Of a DNA stretch of 64,000 nt, positions 19,481 through 28,889 are shown piece after piece. Within the stretch, counting starts at the first letter, position 1, and every line of letters begins with the position of its first letter. The DNA comes from an uncultured Pseudomonadales bacterium (GTDB lineage: Bacteria; Pseudomonadota; Gammaproteobacteria; Pseudomonadales; Porticoccaceae), in NCBI GenBank assembly GCA_943788895.1, contig CALSRZ010000005.1:124001-188000 (forward strand), written 5' to 3'. The position numbers and the translations under genes were made by a program. The notes beneath the pieces are model-generated. The model ran no database searches. It was given only the letters and a program-made list of their open reading frames with translations, and was not told the origin of the DNA.

Positions 19481-20551
19481 TTAACCTTGCGAGAGAAGCT
19501 CCCGTAAATCAATTATTGCCGCATTGGCGCGACTGATATAAGAGGCCATAACCAATGAGTGATTGGCCAGTAAACCAAAGCCTTCGCCATTAACTATAAC
19601 CGGTGCATGCACCGGTTGCTGGCTCATTTCCAGCTCAAGAATGATTTGCTGAAGACTGGTGCGCGCATTTTTTCGCGCCAGCACCTCGGCAAAATCCACT
19701 TCGACGGCTTTTAAAAAGTGCAGTAACGCCCAGGTAGTGCCACGGGCTTCATAAAAAACATTGTCTATCTGCAGCCAGCTGGTTTTTACCACCACTTCTG
19801 CAGCTGTCCGGGTTGACTGGCGGCCCGCTGCATCGCCGGAGAGATCGGTATTGATTCGTCGCTGGCCAACACTGGCGGAGAGTCGCTGAGAGAGACTGCC
19901 CAATCGGGTCTCGACAGTACCCAGCCAATAGCGGAGGTTATCGGCGCGGGCAAAAAATTGCGCATCGTAGGCCTGATTATCCATCAGCCGCTGCAGATAG
20001 GCGGCAAGATACTCCTGCCCCTCGGCATACTCCGACTCGGGCCAGGGCACTGCCCAACTTCTGTGGTCAATATGAAAGCGCGGTTCAGCTATCGCCAGAT
20101 CGGCATCTTCTGTGGACTGGGACTGAGAGCGACTAAAGGCTTCGCGCATGGCTTTGCTAAGGTCGCGCATCTGCACCAGAACACCGAATTCCCAGCTGGG
20201 AATATTATCCAGCAGCACGCCCGGCGGCAGCATATCGTTGCTCAGATAACCGCCCGGCTTGTGCAGCAATATTTCTATACTGTGAATTAGAGTGGCGGTA
20301 GTGGTCGCTCCGACCACAGGCTTTTGCTCGCCAATACTTTTTGCCGTCTGCTCTCGAACATCAAACAGATCAGGCTCACTGCTCCAGTACCAACCCAGTC
20401 CAGTGATTAATAAAAAAACCACTAATACTGCGGCGAGGACATTGCGCAGAGTTTTGGATTTTTGCTGGTCGACATAGCCATCGGTTATCTCTTCATTGGA
20501 ATCGAGAAACGGTTTTCGTCCGGCCATTTTTAGTCGACGCCAAAATCTCAT
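19481..20551 (-). CDS. DUF2333 family membrane-anchored protein
   Basis: A 356-residue protein with one membrane span (about residues 38-55, VLAAVLVVFLLITGLGWYW) and a large, probably periplasmic, domain. Family features include LHKPGGYLSNDMLPPG, the WEFGVLVQMRDLSKA segment and FFARADNLRYWL. Its function is not established. Its ATG at 20551 overlaps the stop of the upstream copper-chaperone gene by 4 bases (ATGA), so the pair is coupled. A second in-frame ATG 8 codons in is a possible alternative start. Confidence 0.88.
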   Translation of the reverse strand: MRFWRRLKMAGRKPFLDSNEEITDGYVDQQKSKTLRNVLAAVLVVFLLITGLGWYWSSEPDLFDVREQTAKSIGEQKPVVGATTTATLIHSIEILLHKPGGYLSNDMLPPGVLLDNIPSWEFGVLVQMRDLSKAMREAFSRSQSQSTEDADLAIAEPRFHIDHRSWAVPWPESEYAEGQEYLAAYLQRLMDNQAYDAQFFARADNLRYWLGTVETRLGSLSQRLSASVGQRRINTDLSGDAAGRQSTRTAAEVVVKTSWLQIDNVFYEARGTTWALLHFLKAVEVDFAEVLARKNARTSLQQIILELEMSQQPVHAPVIVNGEGFGLLANHSLVMASYISRANAAIIDLRELLSQG

Positions 20552-21111
20552 TTGCTACTGTCCTGCTGTTTATGCATTTTATGGTCATGGTGGTCGTGAG
20601 CGTCGTGGTTATGAGCGCTGTGATCATGATGGCTTGACTGTCTACTTTTAAACAGACTGCGAACCTCAGCCGGAACCAAAAGCGCACCGCAGTTCTCTGT
20701 TGTCAGCGCCAACACATGCTGATGCCCCGGAACCAGGGTAGTCTGTATGCCGAATAGCATCAGGTGCACCTGGCCGGGCTCTAAGAGAAGACTCTGCCCG
20801 GCTTTAACAGTCACCGAGGATAGAGGGCGCATTTTCATCATGCCATCGCTGTTTAGCTGCTCGTGAATCTGCACTTCTGTGGCTATAGGTGAGCTGCCAC
20901 CGGTAACCTTGCAGGCTCGATCACTGTTGTTGACCAGCTTGAGAAAGGCGGCGGTCACCTGCTGACCTGGAGGCATGGCGCGAATATAGGCTTGCTCGGC
21001 ATAGAATCCCTGAGGAGAGAGCCCTTTTTGAGAGGCGCCTTCTGCCGAAAGACCGACCGCTAGGCAGCTAACGAAGCCAAATAATAAACTGTTAAATATT
21101 GATTTTTTCAT
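20548..21111 (-). CDS. periplasmic copper chaperone PCu(A)C family protein with histidine-rich tail
   Basis: A 187-residue exported protein. It begins with a classical signal peptide (SLLFGFVSCLAVGLSAEGA, cleavage near residue 26). The central domain shows the PCu(A)C copper ligands: the histidine and methionines in VQIHEQLNSDGMMKM and the distal HLM in GQVHLMLFG. The C-terminal 25 residues are a run of H, D and K (HHDHSAHNHDAHDHHDHK), an additional metal-binding tail not present in minimal family members. It probably delivers or buffers copper for cytochrome oxidase. It is coupled to the DUF2333 gene and divergent from dsbD. Confidence 0.88.
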   Translation of the reverse strand: MKKSIFNSLLFGFVSCLAVGLSAEGASQKGLSPQGFYAEQAYIRAMPPGQQVTAAFLKLVNNSDRACKVTGGSSPIATEVQIHEQLNSDGMMKMRPLSSVTVKAGQSLLLEPGQVHLMLFGIQTTLVPGHQHVLALTTENCGALLVPAEVRSLFKSRQSSHHDHSAHNHDAHDHHDHKMHKQQDSSK

Positions 21112-21247
21112 AGGAATCCTTGCTCAAACTATAGCATGTGATATGGATGTTACTCGCTCTCGTAAATACTTTTTATTCGCAGGGCTAATTATTACTTAAA
21201 CCCCCACTCAAACAACAGGGCAAACTATTGCGAGAACTATTGTAAGC

Positions 21248-21277
21248 GCTGAGGCTCCAATAGCTGAGGCTCCAATA
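21248..21277. repeat. 15-base perfect tandem duplication upstream of dsbD
   Basis: GCTGAGGCTCCAATA occurs twice back to back in the divergent PCu(A)C-dsbD gap. It looks like a recent duplication; no function is evident. Confidence 0.6.
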
Positions 21278-21311
21278 AAAGATATTCAAACACTCAGCCA
21301 ATAGCCTGCAC

Positions 21312-21346
21312 TATAATGCCTTTTGTTAAAATGCCCTTTGGTTAAA
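21312..21346 (+). promoter_or_regulatory. candidate dsbD -10 box within a second short tandem repeat
   Basis: A perfect TATAAT (21312-21317) lies 45 bases before the dsbD start. It is followed by two near-copies of ATGCCYTTTGGTTAAA (21316-21330 and 21331-21346). The -35 region is not clear. The repeat adds in-frame ATG codons that lengthen the apparent dsbD reading frame. Confidence 0.4.
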
Positions 21347-21361
21347 ATGCTCGGATCTATT

Positions 21362-23077
21362 ATGAACATCAGCTTTCGAATTATTTTTTTGTGCCTCGCT
21401 CTGTTTGCCAATGCGGCAGCGGCAACCGAAAATCTGTTCGCAGAGAAATCTGGCAACGCTTCTTCCTCTTTCGCCAGCAGTCCAGAATTTGTTCCCGTCG
21501 AACAGGCCTATCAATTTAACCTGATCGTTGAAGAGCAACAGCTGATCTTTAACTGGGATATACGCGACGGCTACTACTTATACCGTGATCGCTTCGATTT
21601 TAGATCTCTCAACAACAACCTTCAGCTTCAGGCACCAATTTTTGCCAGCGGTATAGTGAAGTGGGATGAGTTCTTTGAGAAGGAGCTCGAGGTCTACTAT
21701 TCACAAACCAGCGTGCGACTTCCCTTTAGCTCGACTGGCGACAGGCTTCACCTACAAATTGAATCTCAGGGCTGCGCCGATGCCGGTCTCTGTTACCCGC
21801 CCTACAAACAGTGGCTGGTGATCGACCTGCAAACTGGCGCGGTAGATATTAGCAGCGAGCCACCAGAACAGCAGAAACAAGATTCTGCAGAGACTCTTTC
21901 TCTGGCGGCGGTTCTACTCTTCGCCCTGCTCGGCGGAATAATTCTCAATCTGATGCCCTGCGTTTTTCCGATTCTATCGATCAAGGTTTTAAGTTTTACC
22001 ACCACCCATCAAAGTGCTCGCAGCCGACATATACATGGCTTGGTCTACACCGCGGGTGTGGTATTGAGCTTTGTTGCCATCGCGGTTGTGATGCTGGCAC
22101 TGCGCGCTGCCGGCGAGAGTATCGGCTGGGGTTTCCAGCTGCAGTCGCCGCTATTTGTTATCTTTCTGGTCTACCTGTTCTTTGTTATGGGGCTCGGCCT
22201 CTCTGGGTATCTGGAGATTGGCAGCAACCTGATGGCTCTGGGTCAGCTCTCGAAACGTCAAGAAGGACTGATGTCCTCCTTTATGACTGGGGTTCTGGCA
22301 ACGACGATTGCCAGCCCCTGCACAGCCCCTTTTATGGGCCCGGCGCTGGGCTTTGCAATATCACAACCCACCTATATGGCACTGCTGGTCTTCGCCTGTC
22401 TGGGTCTGGGTATGGCTCTGCCATTTATTCTGTTGGCATGGATTCCCGGCTTAAGTAAACGCCTGCCACGACCTGGCGCGTGGATGGATACCTTTAAGCA
22501 ATTCCTCGCTTTTCCGCTCTATATCACTGCCGTATGGCTGCTCTGGGTGGCGGGAAGACAGACCTCTATGGATGTGGCCGCTGCGGTGATCACTGGTCTG
22601 GTCTTGCTGGTAATGGGGCTGTGGCTGTGGAAGTTAAGCGTCAAACCAGTGGGCAAGCTATTTGCCATCGCTGTACTCGGCGCCGCTCTGGCAGCCCCTG
22701 TTGTGACTCTTTCCGAGGATGCTGAAGACACCGCTTTTGAAACATACAGCCCACAGCGACTGGCCGAACTGCGCGCCTCTGGCCAGCCGGTATTTATCAA
22801 CCTGACTGCCGACTGGTGTATCACCTGTCTGGTTAATGAGCGTGTGGCACTGGGCTCCGAGAAGCTGGCACAGCTGATGGATAATCAGGGAATTGTCTAT
22901 CTAAAGGGCGACTGGACTAACAGTGACCCGCAGATCACTGCGCTGCTGAATCAATTTGAGCGCAGCGGGGTTCCGCTCTATCTGGTTTACCCGCGCGGCT
23001 CTGGACCGGCGCAAATTCTGCCGCAAATTCTTAGCGAATCGATGGTTATTGAGGCCTTAACCGAGGCCTCCAGATAA
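21362..23077 (+). CDS. dsbD: thiol:disulfide interchange protein DsbD
   Basis: Carries electrons from cytoplasmic thioredoxin across the inner membrane to periplasmic DsbC/DsbG and cytochrome-c maturation proteins. I start at the ATG at 21362 because it begins directly with a signal peptide (NISFRIIFLCLALFANAAA); the longer frame from 21323 adds only repeat-derived residues. The 571 residues have three parts: an N-terminal periplasmic alpha domain with its cysteine pair in CADAGLCYPP, a membrane domain with redox cysteines in MPCVFPI and SPCTAPF, and a C-terminal thioredoxin-like domain with WCITC at about 485-489. The neighbouring copper chaperone fits a role in respiratory copper and haem-protein assembly. 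Confidence 0.95.
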   Translation: MNISFRIIFLCLALFANAAAATENLFAEKSGNASSSFASSPEFVPVEQAYQFNLIVEEQQLIFNWDIRDGYYLYRDRFDFRSLNNNLQLQAPIFASGIVKWDEFFEKELEVYYSQTSVRLPFSSTGDRLHLQIESQGCADAGLCYPPYKQWLVIDLQTGAVDISSEPPEQQKQDSAETLSLAAVLLFALLGGIILNLMPCVFPILSIKVLSFTTTHQSARSRHIHGLVYTAGVVLSFVAIAVVMLALRAAGESIGWGFQLQSPLFVIFLVYLFFVMGLGLSGYLEIGSNLMALGQLSKRQEGLMSSFMTGVLATTIASPCTAPFMGPALGFAISQPTYMALLVFACLGLGMALPFILLAWIPGLSKRLPRPGAWMDTFKQFLAFPLYITAVWLLWVAGRQTSMDVAAAVITGLVLLVMGLWLWKLSVKPVGKLFAIAVLGAALAAPVVTLSEDAEDTAFETYSPQRLAELRASGQPVFINLTADWCITCLVNERVALGSEKLAQLMDNQGIVYLKGDWTNSDPQITALLNQFERSGVPLYLVYPRGSGPAQILPQILSESMVIEALTEASR

Positions 23078-23141
23078 ATTTCTCACCTTTAGCGTTTTTT
23101 AGCCGCAATTTCGCAGAAATTAATCGAACTTAGTCGCTTTT

Positions 23142-23185
23142 AGCCTTTTTGGGGCGTTTTTTCGTAGAAAAGCCCCCTAAAAAGC
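23142..23185 (+). terminator. imperfect hairpin after dsbD
   Basis: The left arm AGCCTTTTTGGGGC pairs imperfectly with the right arm GCCCCCTAAAAAGCT, and the loop contains a further TTTTTCGTAGAAAA pairing. It begins about 65 bases after the dsbD stop. It lacks a following T-run, so termination at this hairpin alone is uncertain. Confidence 0.4.
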
Positions 23186-23228
23186 TTAAACGTCGCACTT
23201 CAATAAAATAGCTGCGTAATAAAATCAT

Positions 23229-23286
23229 AAAAAAACCTCTTTTCGTCGACATTTTCTGTCAATTTCGTCGAAAATCGGTTTTTTTT
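23229..23286 (+). terminator. long A-run/T-run hairpin between dsbD and aroQ
   Basis: Two 21-base arms (23229-23249 and 23265-23285) pair with three mismatches around a 15-base loop. The left arm begins with seven A and the right arm ends with a T-run. This is the form of a bidirectional intrinsic terminator, and it probably ends the dsbD transcript. The 296-base dsbD-aroQ gap holds no gene besides these two hairpins. Confidence 0.6.
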
Positions 23287-23373
23287 ATCTATTCATGGAC
23301 AGCTGTTTTATTTTCGGGCAGACTTCGCGCACTAATAGAACGCCTCGCAGAAGGTAATCGGGAAATACTGTCT

Positions 23374-23814
23374 ATGTCATCAATACTAGTAATTCACGGA
23401 CCCAATCTAAATCTACTCGGATCTCGAGAGCCTGAACACTACGGCGCAGAGACCCTCGAGGACATTAACCAAACATTGATCGCTCAAGCCGCAGATGCCG
23501 GCCACAGCCTTTCCGCTGTGCAGAGCAATGCCGAGTTTGAGCTGATCCAGCATATTCACGATGCCAAAAAAGACGGCGTCAGCTTTATTATTATCAATCC
23601 CGGCGCCTTCACCCATACCAGCGTCGCCCTTCGCGATGCTCTGCTCGGTGTCGAGATACCCTTTATAGAAGTACATCTGTCGAATGTTTTCGCGCGCGAA
23701 GCATTTCGTCATCACTCCTATTTTTCAGATATTGCTGAAGGCGTTATTTGCGGCTTCGGTTCTAAAAGTTACCAGCTAGCTCTGCAAGCAGCGCAGAACA
23801 AGCTTGATCATTAA
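23374..23814 (+). CDS. aroQ: 3-dehydroquinate dehydratase, type II
   Basis: Third step of the shikimate pathway. The 146 residues are typical of the small dodecameric type II enzyme. Key motifs are [16 protein letters not shown], with the catalytic tyrosine Y23, [17 protein letters not shown], and the EVHLSN histidine segment. It heads the common aroQ-accB-accC arrangement; accB starts 21 bases later. Confidence 0.96.
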   Translation: MSSILVIHGPNLNLLGSREPEHYGAETLEDINQTLIAQAADAGHSLSAVQSNAEFELIQHIHDAKKDGVSFIIINPGAFTHTSVALRDALLGVEIPFIEVHLSNVFAREAFRHHSYFSDIAEGVICGFGSKSYQLALQAAQNKLDH

Positions 23815-23834
23815 TCCCAGAACGAGAGATATTC

Positions 23835-24290
23835 ATGGACATTCGCAAAGTAAAAAAACTAATCGAGCTACTCGAAGAGTCAAACATCAATGAACTGGAA
23901 ATCACCGAAGGTGAAGAGTCAGTTCGTATCAGCCGCGGTGCAACTGTTGTGGCAGCACCTGCTCCTGTAGCGCCTGCAGCAGTAGCTGCTCCAGCACCTG
24001 TTGCGGCTGCGCCTGCAGCAGCGGCACCAGCAGCAGCCGCTGCAGAAGAGCTGACTGGCCATGTAGTTCGCTCACCAATGGTCGGCACTTTCTACGGCTC
24101 CCCAGCACCTGGATCTCCAGTATTTGTTGAGCCCGGCAAAGCCGTTAAAGTTGGCGATGTGTTATGTATTGTCGAAGCAATGAAAATGATGAACCAAATT
24201 GAGGCTGATAAGGCCGGTACCATTGGTGCAGTTCTTGTCGAAGACGGTGAGCCTATCGAATACGACCAGCCACTGTTCACCATCGTATAA
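23835..24290 (+). CDS. accB: acetyl-CoA carboxylase biotin carboxyl carrier protein
   Basis: Carries the carboxybiotin of acetyl-CoA carboxylase, the first enzyme of fatty acid synthesis. The 151 residues consist of an N-terminal helix region (1-35), a flexible alanine/proline linker (about 40-70, largely A, P and V) and the biotinyl domain. The biotinylated lysine is K117 in EAMKMMN. accC follows after 20 bases, the usual co-transcribed pair. Confidence 0.97.
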   Translation: MDIRKVKKLIELLEESNINELEITEGEESVRISRGATVVAAPAPVAPAAVAAPAPVAAAPAAAAPAAAAAEELTGHVVRSPMVGTFYGSPAPGSPVFVEPGKAVKVGDVLCIVEAMKMMNQIEADKAGTIGAVLVEDGEPIEYDQPLFTIV

Positions 24291-24310
24291 ACTTATTCAG
24301 GAATAGAATC

Positions 24311-25651
24311 ATGCTCGATAAAGTGCTGATCGCAAATCGCGGCGAAATTGCTCTGCGCATTTTGCGCGCTTGCAAAGAATTAGGAATTAAAACTGTTGCG
24401 GTTCACTCAAAAGTGGATGCGGATCTAAAACATGTAAAGCTTGCAGATCAATCTATATGCATTGGACCCAACCCGTCCCCGCAAAGCTACCTGAATATCC
24501 CCGCTATTATCAGCGCCATGGAGGTTACTAATGCTGTAGCCGTTCACCCTGGCTATGGCTTTCTCGCGGAAAATGCTGACTTTGCCGAACAGGTAGAGAA
24601 CAGCGGCTTTGTATTTATCGGCCCAACCGCTGAATGTATTCGCACCATGGGTGACAAAGTGGCGGCGATTAAAGCCATGAAAGCCTCTGGCGTGCCAACA
24701 GTGCCAGGCTCTGACGGCCCTCTCAACGACGACCCGGAAACACTGAAAGCGATGGGCAGACGCATCGGCTATCCAGTGATTATTAAAGCGGCAGCTGGCG
24801 GCGGTGGTCGCGGCATGCGCGTTGTAGAAAACGAAGAGAGCCTGGTCACGTCGATCACGATTACCAAAACCGAAGCAGAAGCGGCCTTTGGTGATGGCAC
24901 TGTTTACATGGAGAAGTTTTTACAAAATCCTCGCCATGTGGAAGTACAGGTTTTATCTGACGGTCAGGGCAATGCTATCCACCTTGGCGATCGCGACTGT
25001 TCACTGCAACGTCGCCACCAGAAAGTTCTCGAAGAAGCACCGGCTCCGGGCATTCCAGAAGAAGCTCGTCAGGCGGTTTTCGAAAGCTGCACCAATGCCT
25101 GTATTGAAATCGGTTACCGCGGTGCGGGCACCTTTGAATTTCTCTACGAAGATGGCCACTACTACTTTATCGAAATGAACACTCGTGTTCAGGTAGAGCA
25201 CCCTGTATCAGAAATGATCACCGGTGTGGATATTGTTAAAGAGCAGCTATTAATTGCTGGCGGTGAACCTCTGAGCATCAAGCAGGAAGATATTATTTTC
25301 CGTGGCCACTCTTTTGAATGTCGAATCAATGCCGAAGATCCGGTTACTTTTCTGCCCCAGCCCGGCACGATTACCAGTTACCATGCTCCCGGTGGCAATG
25401 GTGTACGCGTAGACTCGCATATCTACAATGGTTATCGCGTACCGCCAAACTACGATTCACTGATTGGTAAAATTATCACCTATGGTCACGATCGTGATTC
25501 TGCGCTGTCAAGAATGCGCAACGCTCTGGACGAGATGATGATCGACGGTATTAAAACCAATATTGCCTTGCACCAGGATCTGGTTGAAGACGCTGAGTTT
25601 AAGAAAGGCGGCGTTAATATCCACTATCTCGAGAAGAAGCTCGGACTGTAA
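24311..25651 (+). CDS. accC: biotin carboxylase subunit of acetyl-CoA carboxylase
   Basis: ATP- and bicarbonate-dependent carboxylation of the biotin on AccB. The 446 residues match the family. The N-terminus [20 protein letters not shown], the glycine-rich ATP lid [12 protein letters not shown], and the catalytic region [14 protein letters not shown] are intact. It is cotranscribed with accB; prmA follows after 41 bases, an order shared with other gammaproteobacteria. Confidence 0.97.
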   Translation: MLDKVLIANRGEIALRILRACKELGIKTVAVHSKVDADLKHVKLADQSICIGPNPSPQSYLNIPAIISAMEVTNAVAVHPGYGFLAENADFAEQVENSGFVFIGPTAECIRTMGDKVAAIKAMKASGVPTVPGSDGPLNDDPETLKAMGRRIGYPVIIKAAAGGGGRGMRVVENEESLVTSITITKTEAEAAFGDGTVYMEKFLQNPRHVEVQVLSDGQGNAIHLGDRDCSLQRRHQKVLEEAPAPGIPEEARQAVFESCTNACIEIGYRGAGTFEFLYEDGHYYFIEMNTRVQVEHPVSEMITGVDIVKEQLLIAGGEPLSIKQEDIIFRGHSFECRINAEDPVTFLPQPGTITSYHAPGGNGVRVDSHIYNGYRVPPNYDSLIGKIITYGHDRDSALSRMRNALDEMMIDGIKTNIALHQDLVEDAEFKKGGVNIHYLEKKLGL

Positions 25652-25692
25652 TTTACAGTTCGACTTTCTATACTTTTCAAACTTATACCTCC

Positions 25693-26586
25693 ATGCAATG
25701 GCTTCAGCTAATTATCAGTGCTACTCGCGAAACCAGCGGTAGCATTGAAGATGCCCTGCTCGACTGCGGCGCAGTGTCTGTTACTCTCGAAGACGCTGCC
25801 GACCAGCCTATCTTTGAGCCTGGTGTTGGCGAAACCCCGCTGTGGGATAACTGCCAAATCAAAGCGCTATTTGATGCCACTACAGATACCGTGGAAATCA
25901 CCACTCAACTAAAAGCCCAACTGCAATCACCGACTGCTCAACTGACTGCCTTGCGCTGGGAACAGCTCGAAGATAAAGACTGGTCTCAGGAGTGGAAGAA
26001 GTATTTCTCACCCGTAAAGTGTGGCGAGCGACTGTGGATCTGCCCGAGCTGGATCGAGCCACCAGATGCCAATGGCATCAACCTAAGCCTCGACCCCGGC
26101 CTAGCTTTTGGCACCGGCAGCCATCCGACTACTCACCTCTGCCTGCGCTGGCTGGATAAGCAGGATCTTGTTGGACAAACCATTATCGATTACGGCTGCG
26201 GCTCGGGTATTCTCGGTATTGCCGCTCTGCTGCTCGGCGCGGAAAAGGTTATCGCGGTTGATAATGATCCCCAGGCACTGCTGGCAACTCGCGACAATGC
26301 CGAGCGCAATAATATTGCTCAGGGACGCCTGATCACTTATCTACCCGACCAACTGCCCGAAGATGCTCACGGCGCAACCATGGTGGCCAATATTCTTGCT
26401 GCACCGCTAATCGAACTGGCACCAAGATTAATTGCTCACACCGACGCTGGTGGACTGCTCTGCCTGTCGGGACTGCTCGAGCATCAAATCGATGCGGTTA
26501 GCCTTCCCTACTCTGAAGATTTTGTCTTTGACGAACCGGCACTTGAATCTGAATGGGCGCAGCTCTCAGCTCGAAAAAACAGCTAA
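25693..26586 (+). CDS. prmA: ribosomal protein L11 methyltransferase
   Basis: Trimethylates ribosomal protein L11 using SAM. The 297 residues have the N-terminal L11-recognition domain with the WEQLEDKDWSQEWKKYFSP signature (about residues 93-111). The SAM-binding domain follows, with LDPGLAFGTGSHPTT and the glycine-rich IDYGCGSGILGIAAL loop. No unusual features. It is probably the last gene of the aroQ-accBC-prmA run. Confidence 0.95.
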   Translation: MQWLQLIISATRETSGSIEDALLDCGAVSVTLEDAADQPIFEPGVGETPLWDNCQIKALFDATTDTVEITTQLKAQLQSPTAQLTALRWEQLEDKDWSQEWKKYFSPVKCGERLWICPSWIEPPDANGINLSLDPGLAFGTGSHPTTHLCLRWLDKQDLVGQTIIDYGCGSGILGIAALLLGAEKVIAVDNDPQALLATRDNAERNNIAQGRLITYLPDQLPEDAHGATMVANILAAPLIELAPRLIAHTDAGGLLCLSGLLEHQIDAVSLPYSEDFVFDEPALESEWAQLSARKNS

Positions 26587-26678
26587 TTTAATAATCCCCG
26601 CTCAGACTTAACCCACCGCTCAAGCTGTCGCGATATTTTTATCCTGCTAAACTCAAGCAAAGATCTTTTGGAATTTCC

Positions 26679-27482
26679 ATGTCAGACAAACCTAGCTCGG
26701 AAATAAGTGCTTCGGAAATGATCACACGCTGCCCAACCTGCGAGACCGCCTTTCGGGTTACCCCAGAGCAACTCGACGCGGCAAATGGCATGGTGCGCTG
26801 CGGTAAATGTATCGGCGTCTTTAATGCACCAGAGCATCAGGTTCTCTCGCCAACCCAGCCGCCTGCCGAGACTAAAAGCCGTGAACCCGACCTACTGGGC
26901 GAGCACCAGGAAGTCGACCTGGCATTGCCACAGCTAACCGAATTAATTCACAATGAGTTTTCCGAACAGCAGCCCGCTCCCCAAGTATCAAAGAACCTGA
27001 GAAAGTTTCTATATAGGCTGGCCGCCGTCGCCCTTGGCGCACTGGTTCTTGCCGGGCAAGCTATTTATTTCTTAAGCGGCGAATTAAGCCGCAATGAAAA
27101 TTATCGTCAGGCTCTGATCAGCAGCTGTTACTACCTGGGCTGTAAAATTAATCCCTACAGCGACCTGAATAAACTAACCATCAATACCTTTATTATTCAG
27201 TCTCATCCGAACCAGCCCGGCGCGGTTATTATCGATATGCTGATTGAAAATCAGGCGCAGTTCAGACAGCCCTACCCAAAGATTAAAGTGCGCTTTGATG
27301 ATCTTTACGGCGAGCTTGTAGCTCAGCGTATTTTCTCCCCGCAGGAATATATCTCCCGACAAAATCCGCGGCGCTCTCCAGCACCAAAAAATATCGCCAG
27401 CGGCCGTCAGGCTCATATCAGTTTTAGCCTGGTCGATCCTGGGTTAAGCGCGGTCAATTATCTTGTAGAGCTGAGTGATTAA
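26679..27482 (+). CDS. MJ0042-type zinc-ribbon, DUF3426 membrane protein
   Basis: A 267-residue protein with three visible parts. The N-terminus holds a four-cysteine zinc ribbon (RCPTCETAFRVTPEQL, then RCGKCIGVFN). An acidic linker follows, and then one membrane span (about residues 112-130, LAAVALGALVLAGQAIYFL). The C-terminal half is the DUF3426 domain, probably periplasmic (ISRQNPRRSPAPKNIASGRQ region). The family occurs next to prmA and dusB in many gammaproteobacteria. Function is unknown. Confidence 0.87.
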   Translation: MSDKPSSEISASEMITRCPTCETAFRVTPEQLDAANGMVRCGKCIGVFNAPEHQVLSPTQPPAETKSREPDLLGEHQEVDLALPQLTELIHNEFSEQQPAPQVSKNLRKFLYRLAAVALGALVLAGQAIYFLSGELSRNENYRQALISSCYYLGCKINPYSDLNKLTINTFIIQSHPNQPGAVIIDMLIENQAQFRQPYPKIKVRFDDLYGELVAQRIFSPQEYISRQNPRRSPAPKNIASGRQAHISFSLVDPGLSAVNYLVELSD

Positions 27483-27599
27483 TCGTCTCTGATCCATAGA
27501 GATAAAAATTTTGGCTTTTTTTAATTGATCACTTTTTAATCAGCTGGCCAAAGGGTATGATTAGCGCCCTTTTTATCTCAGGCTTATCTCGAGGCTAAT

Positions 27600-28590
27600 T
27601 TGTTCAATATTGGGCCCTATCAGATTCAGCGAAAGACAGTGTTAGCACCTATGGCTGGTGTTACCGATCTGCCTTTCCGCCAGCTCTGTCGCGAGATGGG
27701 CGCCGGCCTCGTGGTCTCTGAGATGGTCGCCGCAGACCCGAGCACCTGGTCGAGCAGAAAATCCAAATTACGTATTCAATTTGCCGATGAGCCAGCACCC
27801 AGATCGGTGCAGATCGCCGGTTACGATCCACAGATGATGGCAGAGGCGGCGCGCTTTAATGTTCAACAGGGCGCTGAAATTATTGATATCAATATGGGCT
27901 GCCCGGCCAAGAAAGTCCTGAAAAAAGCCGCAGGCTCGGCACTGCTGCAACACCCGGATCTGGTGCGCGATATTCTTCACGCCGTGGTCGAGAGTGTCGA
28001 GGTGCCCGTCACTCTAAAAATTCGCACCGGCTGGGATCGCCAAAATCGCAATGCGGTAACCATTGGCAAAATTGCCGAAGATGCCGGCATTGCCGCGCTG
28101 GCAATTCATGGCCGCACCCGAGCCTGTCGCTTTGTTAAAGAGGTGGAGTACGACAGCATTGCCGATGTGGTTTCTGCGCTATCTATTCCGGTGATCGCCA
28201 ATGGCGATATTACCTCGCCAGAAAAAGCCCTGACTGTACTAGCAGCACACCGGTGCTGCCGCCGTAATGATCGGCCGTGGGGCACAGGGCAATCCGTGGA
28301 TATTCCAACAGATCAATCAGTTTCTCGAGACTGGCGAAGTGGCTGCCAAGCCCTCCATCGAGGAGGCGCAGCGGGTGATGTGTAGACATCTTTTAGCCCT
28401 GCATGAGTTCTATGGCGAATTTGCCGGTGTGCGTATTGCGCGCAAACATATCGGCTGGTACGTCAATAATCTGGCTGGCGGCAAAGTCTTTGCCAAGCAG
28501 TTTAATAAAATCGAAAACCATCTTGAGCAGCAGGATTTCCTGCAGCAATTTTTTCAACAAAATCATATTTACCAAGGACAGGCCGCATGA
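27600..28590 (+). CDS. dusB: tRNA-dihydrouridine synthase B, interrupted by an apparent one-base insertion
   Basis: FMN enzyme that reduces uridine to dihydrouridine in tRNA. It starts with TTG at 27600 behind a GAGG site 5 bases upstream. The first frame (to 28385) has the family motifs [13 protein letters not shown], the MGCPAKKV active-site cysteine segment, and AIHGRTR. Around 28242 the frame breaks: it degenerates after [13 protein letters not shown], while the next frame resumes with [20 protein letters not shown] and continues to the normal C-terminus at 28590. Removing one G from CTAGCAG near 28242 restores a 329-residue protein of normal length. The last base overlaps the fis start (ATGA), the conserved dusB-fis coupling. 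Either a sequencing error or a genuine mutation. Confidence 0.88.
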
Positions 28591-28871
28591 ATCCAGCACC
28601 ACAGACACCCGGAGACTCAGAAGAAGACCGCGTCAACCATCAGCGTCAGTCTCTGAAGCAGAGTGTTACCGAAGCCATGCAGCGCTACTTTTCTGATCTC
28701 GACGGACAGGCAACTCACGATCTTTACGATATTGTGATGGCCGAAGTCGAGCCGCCACTGCTAAAAGCGGTAATGGCCTACACCAGACAAAATCAAAGCA
28801 GGGCCGCGGAAACTCTCGGCCTTAATCGCGGCACATTGCGAAAAAAATTAAAACAATACGACCTTCTGTAA
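28587..28871 (+). CDS. fis: DNA-binding protein Fis
   Basis: Nucleoid protein and regulator of rRNA and growth-phase genes. The 94 residues match the family. The C-terminal helix-turn-helix (NQSRAAETLGLNRGTLRKKL, residues 71-90) is intact. It overlaps the dusB stop by ATGA, so its translation is coupled to dusB as in Escherichia and Pseudomonas. purH follows after 18 bases. Confidence 0.96.
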   Translation: MNPAPQTPGDSEEDRVNHQRQSLKQSVTEAMQRYFSDLDGQATHDLYDIVMAEVEPPLLKAVMAYTRQNQSRAAETLGLNRGTLRKKLKQYDLL

Positions 28872-28889
28872 TTTTTCCTCGAGGACTCC

